This document shows, piece by piece, positions 1 to 6,109 of a DNA stretch of 6,109 nucleotides (position 1 is the stretch's first letter; each line of letters begins with the position of its first letter). The stretch comes from Syntrophus sp. (in: bacteria) (GTDB lineage: Bacteria > Desulfobacterota > Syntrophia > Syntrophales > UBA8958). The notes beneath the pieces are model-generated. The model had not been told where the DNA came from. It ran no database searches and worked only from the letters and a program-made list of their open reading frames with translations. Both the position numbers and the translations under genes were made by a program. The stretch lies in assembly GCA_003451635.1 (NCBI GenBank), contig DMAT01000119.1, positions 1 to 6,109 of the forward strand. The letters are read 5' to 3'.

Positions 1-793
1 GATGATGGAACGGAAGCTTCATACCATCTGTCAGGAAGGATGCTGTCCGAATCAGGGCGAGTGTTTTGCCAAGGGCATTGCCACCTTCCTGATTCTGGGG
101 GATGTCTGTACGAGGAACTGCCGTTTCTGCGCCGTCAAGCATGGGAAACCTCTCGCCCCGGATCCGGACGAGCCTGAACGTCTTGCTCTGGAAGTTCGGG
201 AACTGGGGCTCCGCTTTGCCGTAGTAACCTCGGTGACCCGGGACGACCTTACCGACGGCGGCGCCGGCCATTATGCGCTGGTGATCCGGGCGATCAGGAG
301 CGGATGCCCGGGGGTGGGCGTGGAAGTTTTGATCCCCGATTTTCAGGGATCCGCCTCGGCCCTTAAAACAGTCATTGATGCGTCACCGGAGGTTCTTAAT
401 CACAATATAGAAACCGTTCCCCGGCTCTATCACCATGTCCGCCCCCAGGCTTCCTATCACCGGTCCCTGGAACTGTTGCAGGCGGCCCGGGATATGAGCC
501 CTTCTCTTTTGACCAAATCGGGTTTGATGGTGGGTCTGGGGGAGTCGGCAACAGAGGTGGAGGGCGTCATGGCAGACCTGAGGAAGGCGGGATGCGAGAT
601 GCTGACGATTGGCCAGTACCTTTGCCCTTCGGACCGGCACTTACCCGTGGTTGCCTACATTCATCCGGAAATATTTGCATCTTACCGTCAGACGGCCCTC
701 AATATGGGATTCCGGAGTGTGGCGGCCTCTCCTTTCGTGCGCAGTTCCTACATGGCGGAAAAAGGTTTTCAAGCGGCTGCCCAGCGCAGATAA
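1..793 (+). CDS. lipA: Lipoyl synthase (radical SAM), 5' end cut by window edge
   Basis: LipA inserts two sulfur atoms into protein-bound octanoyl groups, giving the lipoyl cofactor of pyruvate and 2-oxoglutarate dehydrogenases and the glycine cleavage H protein; it acts in the cytoplasm. Seen, numbering from the ATG at position 2: the auxiliary-cluster CX4CX5C motif (C10, C15, C21), the radical-SAM CX3CX2C motif (C36, C40, C43, in [11 protein letters not shown]), the family strings VTSVTRDDL and [25 protein letters not shown], and near the C terminus RSSYMAE (247-253), which carries the serine that ligates the auxiliary cluster. The visible 263 residues are shorter than the usual 290-320. 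In the family, LHT-C is preceded by a further 25-40 residues, so the ATGs at 2 and 5 are probably internal and the true start lies outside the window. All essential cysteines are present, so the enzyme should be functional. An extra cysteine (C14) sits next to ligand C15. No lipB or glycine-cleavage gene is visible beside it. Confidence 0.96.
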   Translation, partial: MMERKLHTICQEGCCPNQGECFAKGIATFLILGDVCTRNCRFCAVKHGKPLAPDPDEPERLALEVRELGLRFAVVTSVTRDDLTDGGAGHYALVIRAIRSGCPGVGVEVLIPDFQGSASALKTVIDASPEVLNHNIETVPRLYHHVRPQASYHRSLELLQAARDMSPSLLTKSGLMVGLGESATEVEGVMADLRKAGCEMLTIGQYLCPSDRHLPVVAYIHPEIFASYRQTALNMGFRSVAASPFVRSSYMAEKGFQAAAQRR

Positions 794-817
794 CCGGATG
801 TTTTCTGCGTACTGTAC

Positions 818-836
818 CGTTCCGTTAGCGGGAACG
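818..836 (+). repeat. Short inverted repeat after lipA
   Basis: CGTTCC (818-823) and GGAACG (831-836) form a perfect 6-bp stem around a 7-nt loop, starting 25 nt after the lipA stop codon. No run of T follows, so this is not a convincing intrinsic terminator. It could be a weak mRNA 3'-end structure, a small operator or chance. Confidence 0.25.
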
Positions 837-861
837 AGATGGGTTTCAAATCCAATTCGCG

Positions 862-890
862 TTGACAATGCGCACCGCTTCCACTATTCG
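862..890 (+). promoter_or_regulatory. Possible weak sigma-70-like promoter for the kinase/dehydrogenase pair
   Basis: A perfect -35 consensus TTGACA (862-867) is followed after 17 nt by TATTCG (885-890), which matches the -10 consensus only in its first three bases. The position, 25 nt before the likely start codon and after the lipA stop, suits a promoter that separates the pair from lipA. The poor -10 box makes this tentative; a chance TTGACA is possible. Confidence 0.25.
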
Positions 891-902
891 TTGATCATGC
901 TT

Positions 903-907
903 GGAGG
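903..907 (+). promoter_or_regulatory. Ribosome binding site of the APH-family kinase
   Basis: GGAGG ends 4 nt before the ATG at 912 and 7 nt before the ATG at 915. The second spacing is the more usual one, which favours 915. An in-frame ATG at 897 lies upstream of this site and would need another, which is not seen. Confidence 0.7.
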
Positions 908-914
908 CAAAATG

Positions 915-1991
915 ATGGAAAATGCAAGAAGCGCGACCAATATCGATGCCTTGACCATGCCGGTGCCGGAAGCTCACCGTTTGAATGAGTCCGTACTCAT
1001 TCCCTATCTCTGCGAACATGTAAAAGGCTTTCACGGGGAAGCGGAGGTGCGTAAATTTCGAGGCGGCCAATCCAATCCAACTTATCTTATTTTGTCGGAA
1101 GGACGTCATTATGTGCTGCGAAAAAAACCGCCGGGCCATCTCCTTCCGTCCGCCCATGCTGTGGAGAGAGAATACCGGGTGATGACGGCCCTTCAGGGCA
1201 CAGGCGTTCCGGTTCCGCGTATACATGGTCTCTGTGAAGATAGCAGCATTATCGGTACGCCCTTCTTTATCATGGAATACGTGGAGGGACGGGTTTTCTG
1301 GGATCCCGCCCTGCCTGGGCTCGTGCCGCAGGAACGGACAGCCCTTTATGATGAAATGAACCGTGTCATTGCCCTTCTTCATCAAGTTGACTACAAAGCC
1401 GTCGGACTGGGAGATTACGGCAAGCCCGGCAACTATTTCACCCGTCAGATCGACCGCTGGACGCGACAGTACCGGGCATCGGAGACGGAACGGGTTGAGT
1501 CCATGGAAAACCTTATCCAGTGGCTTCCCAAACATATTCCTCCGGGCGACGAGACAACCCTTGTTCACGGGGATTTCCGGCTGGATAACCTCATTTTCCA
1601 CCCTGCTGAAGCGCGGATTATTGCCATCTTGGACTGGGAGCTTTCAACTTTAGGCAATCCCCTGGCGGATTTCTCTTACTCCATGATGGCTTGGCGGCTC
1701 ACACCGGAAGAATTCCGGGGTATGCGGGGCGCCGATCTGGACTCTCTTGGGATTCCCGGTGAAAGTCGTTACAGGGAAGACTATTGCCGGCGCACCGGAC
1801 GCTCCGGCATCGAACACTGGGAATTTTATCTGGCATACAACATGTTCCGGATGGCGGGGATCCTTCAGGGGGTATTCAAGCGGATGCTGGACGGGAATGC
1901 CGCCGCCCCGGATGCCTTTGATGCGGGACGCCGGGCAGTTCCCATGGCAGAGGCGGGCTGGCGGATCGTGGAAGGCATAAAGCAGAACTGA
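915..1991 (+). CDS. APH-family phosphotransferase, ACAD10/11 N-terminal type (putative hydroxyacyl-CoA kinase)
   Basis: A cytoplasmic protein of 358 residues with the aminoglycoside phosphotransferase/choline kinase fold. Seen: nucleotide loop GGQSNPTY (50-57); YVLRKKPPG with candidate ATP-contacting lysines K70/K71; hinge region FFIMEYVEGR; Brenner motif VHGDFRLDN with H218, D220 and N225, where D220 is the predicted catalytic base; and metal-binding ILDWE with D240 and E242, followed by LGNPLADFSY. These details match the kinase domain at the N terminus of animal ACAD10/11 and the LvaA class better than antibiotic-resistance APH enzymes. Known of that class: phosphorylation of the 4-hydroxyl of a 4-hydroxyacyl-CoA. 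Inferred here: the same role, with the product passed to the dehydrogenase encoded 21 nt downstream, presumably on one transcript. The start at ATG 915 is chosen from the GGAGG spacing; ATG 912 adds one residue. The frame is open back to 609, but that part overlaps lipA and does not resemble the family. The family assignment is firm; the substrate is not known. Confidence 0.93.
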   Translation: MENARSATNIDALTMPVPEAHRLNESVLIPYLCEHVKGFHGEAEVRKFRGGQSNPTYLILSEGRHYVLRKKPPGHLLPSAHAVEREYRVMTALQGTGVPVPRIHGLCEDSSIIGTPFFIMEYVEGRVFWDPALPGLVPQERTALYDEMNRVIALLHQVDYKAVGLGDYGKPGNYFTRQIDRWTRQYRASETERVESMENLIQWLPKHIPPGDETTLVHGDFRLDNLIFHPAEARIIAILDWELSTLGNPLADFSYSMMAWRLTPEEFRGMRGADLDSLGIPGESRYREDYCRRTGRSGIEHWEFYLAYNMFRMAGILQGVFKRMLDGNAAAPDAFDAGRRAVPMAEAGWRIVEGIKQN

Positions 1992-1998
1992 CAATATC

Positions 1999-2004
1999 AG
2001 GAGG
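1999..2004 (+). promoter_or_regulatory. Strong ribosome binding site of the acyl-CoA dehydrogenase
   Basis: AGGAGG lies 8 nt before the ATG at 2013. It decides the start: the in-frame GTG at 2004 overlaps the last base of this site and cannot use it. It lies in the 21-nt gap after the upstream kinase stop codon, as expected for a co-transcribed pair. Confidence 0.85.
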
Positions 2005-2012
2005 TGGAGACT

Positions 2013-3227
2013 ATGGATTTTGAATATTCAGATAAAGTGAAGGAACTGCAGGAGCGCCTGTCGGCCTTCATGGACGAGCATATTTACCCTAACGAGCGGA
2101 TTTTCCGGCAGCAGATCGACGAGGGTGACCGCTGGCAGCCGGTGGCCATAATTGAGGAACTGAAGGAAAAGGCCAAGGCCGCGGACTTGTGGAACCTCTT
2201 CCTGGCCCATTCGGACTACGGTCCTGGCCTGACAAACCTGGAATACGCGCCCCTCTGTGAAATTATGGGTTGGTCTCCCCTGGCGCCGGAGATATTCAAC
2301 TGCAGCGCCCCCGATACGGGGAATATGGAGACCCTTGACCGTTATGGGACGGAAGCGCAGAAAACGCAGTGGCTGATTCCGCTTCTGGAGGGCCGGATAA
2401 GGTCCTGTTTTGCCATGACCGAGCCGGACGTGGCTTCCAGTGACGCCACGAACATCCAGAGCAGCATTGTCAGGGATGGCGGCGGCTATTTAATCAACGG
2501 CCGGAAATGGTGGATATCCGGCGCCGCCGATCCCCGCTGCCGGATTATCATTTTCATGGGGAAAACGGACCCCCAGCATCCCGAGACATATCGACAGCAA
2601 TCCATGATCCTTATCCCCATAGACACGCCGGGTGTCCGCGTCCTGCGGCCGCTGCCTACCTTCGGTTACGACGACGCCCCCCACGGCCACGCGGAGATGC
2701 TTTTCGAAAATGTCAGGGTACCGGCTGCCAATATTCTCCTCCGCGAGGGGGCGGGTTTTGAAATTGCCCAAGGACGTCTCGGGCCGGGGCGGATACACCA
2801 CTGTATGCGGGTAATCGGCCTGGCAGAGCGGGCGCTGGAAAAGATGTGCCGGAGAACCCTCAAGCGCGTTACCTTCGGCACGCCCATTGCCGAGCAGACA
2901 GTGACGCTGGAGCGGATCGCCAATGCCCGCATCCTTATCGATCAGGCCCGCCTGCTGACCCTGAAGGCTGCCGACATGATGGACAGGGTTGGAAATAAGG
3001 AGGCCAGAAAAGTGATCGCCATGATCAAAGTAGCGGCGCCGAATATGGCCTGTCAGGTCCTGGACTGGGCCATTCAGGCCCATGGCGCCGGTGGGGTCAG
3101 CGACGATTTCGGCCTAGCCTATGCGTATAATGTGGCTCGCTGGCTTCGTCTTGCCGATGGTCCCGACGAGGTCCACCGCAACCAGATCGGCAAGCTGGAA
3201 CTGCGCAAATACAAGCGAACGTCCTGA
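2013..3227 (+). CDS. Acyl-CoA dehydrogenase family protein, ACAD10/11 (LvaC) type
   Basis: An FAD-dependent soluble enzyme of 404 residues, the normal length for a single-domain acyl-CoA dehydrogenase. Seen: helical N-terminal domain (1-125), the FAD/substrate signature [16 protein letters not shown] (132-147), [11 protein letters not shown] in the beta domain, then [13 protein letters not shown] (254-266), [26 protein letters not shown] and [10 protein letters not shown] near the C terminus. Several of these blocks ([39 protein letters not shown]) are close to what I recall of the dehydrogenase half of mammalian ACAD11. Where short- and medium-chain enzymes carry the catalytic Glu in YEGT, this protein has Asp382 in ADGPDE, as ACAD11 does. 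Known: ACAD10/11 and LvaC convert a 4-phosphoacyl-CoA to an enoyl-CoA with loss of phosphate. Inferred: this enzyme works on the product of the adjacent kinase. Classical alpha,beta-dehydrogenation of a branched or long acyl-CoA remains possible. No ETF gene is in view. Confidence 0.95.
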   Translation: MDFEYSDKVKELQERLSAFMDEHIYPNERIFRQQIDEGDRWQPVAIIEELKEKAKAADLWNLFLAHSDYGPGLTNLEYAPLCEIMGWSPLAPEIFNCSAPDTGNMETLDRYGTEAQKTQWLIPLLEGRIRSCFAMTEPDVASSDATNIQSSIVRDGGGYLINGRKWWISGAADPRCRIIIFMGKTDPQHPETYRQQSMILIPIDTPGVRVLRPLPTFGYDDAPHGHAEMLFENVRVPAANILLREGAGFEIAQGRLGPGRIHHCMRVIGLAERALEKMCRRTLKRVTFGTPIAEQTVTLERIANARILIDQARLLTLKAADMMDRVGNKEARKVIAMIKVAAPNMACQVLDWAIQAHGAGGVSDDFGLAYAYNVARWLRLADGPDEVHRNQIGKLELRKYKRTS

Positions 3228-3237
3228 ATCCGGCAAG

Positions 3238-3258
3238 TCCCTACAACTGATATAGGGA
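3238..3258 (+). repeat. Short inverted repeat between the dehydrogenase and sensor kinase genes
   Basis: TCCCTA (3238-3243) and TAGGGA (3253-3258) form a 6-bp stem with a 9-nt loop, 10 nt after the dehydrogenase stop. No T-run follows, so it is a poor candidate for an intrinsic terminator. Its right arm contains both an in-frame TAG (3253-3255), which bounds the sensor kinase frame, and part of the SD-like AGGGAG (3254-3259). Role unknown; chance is possible. Confidence 0.25.
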
Positions 3259-3312
3259 GAGCCAGATCAACTCACTGCAAATCAGATAAAAAGCACAAAG
3301 AAAGATCAACTT

Positions 3313-6109
3313 TTGGAAAAACAAGAACTGCCCCGGGAACTGGAATCATTGCGCTTGAAAATCGCGGATATGGAAAGATCAGAACCCGAGCGCAAACGTA
3401 TGGAAAAAGCATTCCGGCAACAGCAGGAACTTGTGACGGCGCTGAGTCGAACAATCGATCTCCGGGAATGCCTGGCTGTGTGCCTGTCGTCGGCGCTGAC
3501 GGTTTCAGAGATGGACTGCGGTGGTGTCTATCTTGTTGATGAACCTACAGGCGGCTTTCGCCTTGCCTGGCATGTAGGTCTGTCCGAGGTTTTTGTCTCG
3601 GCGTTGGAAACTATTGGACCTGAATCCCCCCATGTTCGGATACTTCATGCGGGAAGGCCTGTTTACATGAAGCACTCTGATCTTAAGATCAACGGTCGGA
3701 AACTTCACGAGGGGCTGCGCGCCCTGGCGGTAATCCCCATATGCCATCAGGGGAAAACCGTCGCCTGTTTGAATGTCGCCTCCCACACCTTTGATGAGAC
3801 GCCACAGGAGTTAAGGCCGTTGTTGGAGTCCCTGGCCGCACAAATGGGAGGCTTCCTGTCCCGGTCAATCATGGCAGAGGCGCTCCGGGATAGGGAGGCC
3901 ATCTTTAAAAGCTTGTTATCAGCTACTCCGGCTGGGGTGGGGATGTTGAGAAACCGGATCTTTGTAGAGGTGAATGCGGCTTTGTGCAAAATCACCGGCT
4001 ACTCCGAAAAGGAACTGCTGGGGGTGAGCACGCGCATCCTCTATCCGGACGAAAAAGTATTTGCTCGCGTTGATCGGGAACTTTACGGACAGATGGATCA
4101 GGAAGGTCTGGGTGTGGCGGAGGCGCGTCTCCAGCGCAAAGACGGGGCTATCATCAATGTGTTACTCTGCCTGAGTCCGTTCGACCCGCGGGACTTGACG
4201 GCGGGGGTGTGCGCCACGGTCCTCGACATTACCGAAAGAAAACTGGCGGAACAAGAGATAAAGAATAAGCATGAAGAGCTGCATGCGGCGTATCAGCAAT
4301 TGGCTGCCTACGACATGGAACTTCGCGAGAAATATGATGAATTAGATAAAACTAAACATGATCTTTCCCATAGTGAGGAGAAATACCGTAACATATTTGA
4401 GAACGCCGCCGAAGGGATCTTCCAGACGACACTTGCCGGCAGGTACCTGAACGTTAACCCGGCCTTTGCCCGTATGTTCGATTACATATCGCCGCAGGAA
4501 ATGATCGATTCGATCACAAATATCGGCAGGCATCTCTATGTGAATCCGCAAGATCGGGAATGCATAGCCGGGATGCTCCTTGAACACGACAAGGTGGAAG
4601 GGTACGAGGTCGAGGTGTACCGCCGGGACAAGAGCAGATTCTGGATATCCATCAATGTCCACGCGGTTCGCGATACAGGAGGAAATATCCTGTATTTTGA
4701 AGGAACGAGCGAGGATGTTACAGAGCGCCGGAGGGCTAAAGAAGAACTTCAGAAATTGGCTGCCATCGTCATGCACAGCAGTGAACTCATTAATCTGGCT
4801 ACTCTTGATGGAACAATGGTTTTTCTCAACGAAACGGGGTGCGAGATCTTGGGCATTGAACCGGAAAGGGTGAAGGAAGTCAACATTCAAGATGTAATCT
4901 CCGATCATTCGGGCCAGATAGTGCGGACCGAAATCATGCCCGTCCTCATGAGAGATGAAGCATGGGAAGGGGAGCTGCAGTACCGCAACCTCAAAACTGG
5001 CAAACTTACGGATGCCTCGGCTATGATCTTTACGATCACCGATCCGGTCAGCAAGGCGCCGCTTTATTTTGCCAATGTATCCCGTGATGTCACGGCACAT
5101 AAGCGGGCCGTGAACGCGCTACGAGAAACGGAGGGACTGTATGCCAGCCTGGTCGATACGATTCCTGATGTTATTCTCCGTACCGATCTCAATGGCAAGA
5201 TCGTCTTCGTGAATAACCATGCCCTCCAGATAACCGGTTATCGCTGGGAGGAAATTGAAGGTCAGGGCATACTCATGTTTGTAGCTCCCGAAGACCGGGA
5301 CAGACTTGTGCAAAATGGATTACTCTTGATGGGGGGCAGGCTTGGTCCACAAGAATATCAATTGATATTGAAAGACGGAAGAAGGATACCCTTCGAGGTT
5401 AACGGAGATGTTTTGCGTAACGATGATGGCACGCCTTCCGGCGTTGTACATGTGTGTCGAGACATCAGGGAGCGCAAGCGGGCTGAAGAAATGACACGTC
5501 ATTCCGAAGAAAAATTCTCCAAGGTTTTTATGACTACGCCGGACTGTATTGCCATTACCCGGATGACGGACGGAATGATCATGGATGTCAACCTGGGATT
5601 TGAGGAGATTACGGGGTGGAAATTAAGTGAGGCCGTGGGACGAACCTCATATGATATCAACTTCTGGGTTGAAACATCGGCGCGGAATCTCATGGCGGCA
5701 GACTTGCAGGCAGGCCGGGATATCCTGCATCGGGAATTTCTATTCCGGTGCAAGGATGGGTCGGTGCGCAACGGAATCTATTCCGCCCGTTCCATAAACG
5801 TGGCCGGTGCGGCATGTCTTATCTTCATTTTGCAGGATATTACCGAACAGAGACGGCTGGAGGAGGATCGTCAGAAACTGGAGCAGCAGTTGCAGCAATC
5901 TCAGAAGCTGGAGGCGATCGGTCAACTGGCCGGCGGTGTCGCCCACGATTTCAATAATATGCTGGGCGCGATTATAGGGCATGCTGAACTTGCGTTGAAC
6001 AGACTGGATGTGGCGGCGCCGCTTCGCAAAAGACTTGAACAAATTCTCGATGCCGCCGACCGCTCCGCCAACCTGACCCGGCAACTGTTGGCCTTTGCCC
6101 GCAAACAGA
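3313..6109 (+). CDS. Soluble multi-PAS/GAF sensor histidine kinase, 3' end cut by window edge
   Basis: At least 932 residues are visible with no membrane segment, so this is a cytoplasmic sensor. Numbered from the TTG at 3313: coiled coil rich in E, R and L (1-36); GAF-like domain (about 37-190); PAS 1 (191-316, ending LDITERKLAE); charged coiled-coil linker (317-356); PAS 2 (357-479, ending DVTERRRAK); PAS 3 (480-605); PAS 4 (608-730, ending DIRERKRAEE); PAS 5 (732-846, ending QDITEQ); coil (847-867); then H-box GQLAGGVAHDFNN with phospho-acceptor H878. The HDFNN form marks the HPK4-like class. The frame leaves the window in the dimerisation helices, so the ATP-binding domain and any receiver domain are unseen. 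The start is uncertain: the frame is open from 3256, the first ATG is at 3370, and no good Shine-Dalgarno precedes 3313, 3370 or 3400. TTG 3313 was chosen because the residues before 3370 already read like the usual coiled N terminus of such kinases. Ligand and partner regulator cannot be told. Confidence 0.92.
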   Translation, partial: MEKQELPRELESLRLKIADMERSEPERKRMEKAFRQQQELVTALSRTIDLRECLAVCLSSALTVSEMDCGGVYLVDEPTGGFRLAWHVGLSEVFVSALETIGPESPHVRILHAGRPVYMKHSDLKINGRKLHEGLRALAVIPICHQGKTVACLNVASHTFDETPQELRPLLESLAAQMGGFLSRSIMAEALRDREAIFKSLLSATPAGVGMLRNRIFVEVNAALCKITGYSEKELLGVSTRILYPDEKVFARVDRELYGQMDQEGLGVAEARLQRKDGAIINVLLCLSPFDPRDLTAGVCATVLDITERKLAEQEIKNKHEELHAAYQQLAAYDMELREKYDELDKTKHDLSHSEEKYRNIFENAAEGIFQTTLAGRYLNVNPAFARMFDYISPQEMIDSITNIGRHLYVNPQDRECIAGMLLEHDKVEGYEVEVYRRDKSRFWISINVHAVRDTGGNILYFEGTSEDVTERRRAKEELQKLAAIVMHSSELINLATLDGTMVFLNETGCEILGIEPERVKEVNIQDVISDHSGQIVRTEIMPVLMRDEAWEGELQYRNLKTGKLTDASAMIFTITDPVSKAPLYFANVSRDVTAHKRAVNALRETEGLYASLVDTIPDVILRTDLNGKIVFVNNHALQITGYRWEEIEGQGILMFVAPEDRDRLVQNGLLLMGGRLGPQEYQLILKDGRRIPFEVNGDVLRNDDGTPSGVVHVCRDIRERKRAEEMTRHSEEKFSKVFMTTPDCIAITRMTDGMIMDVNLGFEEITGWKLSEAVGRTSYDINFWVETSARNLMAADLQAGRDILHREFLFRCKDGSVRNGIYSARSINVAGAACLIFILQDITEQRRLEEDRQKLEQQLQQSQKLEAIGQLAGGVAHDFNNMLGAIIGHAELALNRLDVAAPLRKRLEQILDAADRSANLTRQLLAFARKQ

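Noticed and set aside
839..865. Eight-codon open frame (ATG 839) as a possible leader peptide.
   Set aside because: It has no Shine-Dalgarno, no codon bias of the regulatory type and no attenuator structure after it.
609..914. Upstream extension of the kinase frame to an ATG at 609.
   Set aside because: It would overlap lipA by 185 nt, its residues do not resemble the kinase family, and a good RBS precedes the ATG pair at 912/915.
846..1601. Minus-strand open frame of 251 codons opposite the APH-family kinase.
   Set aside because: The opposite strand holds a kinase with full motifs; the reverse product shows no recognisable domain and no RBS. It is a shadow frame.
915..1991. Antibiotic-resistance aminoglycoside phosphotransferase.
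   Set aside because: It has the same fold, but the GGQSNPTY and LDWELSTLGNPLAD motifs and the dehydrogenase neighbour point to the ACAD10/11 kinase class, with no sign of a resistance element.
2490..3083. Minus-strand open frame of 197 codons opposite the acyl-CoA dehydrogenase.
   Set aside because: It lies wholly within conserved dehydrogenase blocks and has no family features.
3228..3312. Intrinsic terminator or promoter between the dehydrogenase and sensor kinase genes.
   Set aside because: The only inverted repeat has a 6-bp stem without a T-run, and I found no convincing -35/-10 pair.
4342..5100. Minus-strand open frame of 252 codons opposite PAS 2 and PAS 3.
   Set aside because: The plus strand is clearly coding with PAS motifs; the reverse product is not recognisable.

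Overview
The window looks like a chromosomal segment from a Gram-negative anaerobe, most plausibly a Desulfobacterota/Syntrophales-type bacterium (former Deltaproteobacteria). This is inferred from three things: a moderately GC-rich composition, an acyl-CoA catabolic pair of ACAD10/11 type, and a very long soluble PAS-repeat histidine kinase whose linkers resemble those of syntrophs and methanogens. No database search was possible, so the taxonomy is only a suggestion.

All supported genes lie on the + strand. (1) At 1-793 is the 3' nine-tenths of lipA, lipoyl synthase, cut by the left edge. (2) A 118-nt gap follows, with a small inverted repeat and a weak promoter-like sequence. (3) At 915-1991 is an APH-fold small-molecule kinase of the ACAD10/11 N-terminal type. 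(4) After 21 nt, carrying a strong ribosome binding site, 2013-3227 encodes an acyl-CoA dehydrogenase of the ACAD10/11 type. (5) An 85-nt gap with a short hairpin follows. (6) From about 3313 to the right edge runs a large cytoplasmic sensor histidine kinase (coiled coil, GAF, five PAS-like domains, H-box), cut within its dimerisation domain.

The functional core is the kinase plus dehydrogenase pair. In animals the two activities are fused in ACAD10 and ACAD11. In Pseudomonas the comparable LvaA/LvaC proteins phosphorylate a 4-hydroxyacyl-CoA and then eliminate phosphate, giving an enoyl-CoA that can enter beta-oxidation. The two adjacent genes here are the separate-gene form of that module, and no small LvaB-like gene lies between them. 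LipA makes the lipoyl cofactor of 2-oxoacid dehydrogenases and the glycine cleavage system; its link to the pair may be only positional. The sensor kinase could regulate nearby metabolism, but nothing in the sequence identifies its signal or target.

I saw no RNA gene, mobile element, CRISPR array or convincing intrinsic terminator. No gene-free stretch exceeds 300 bases.
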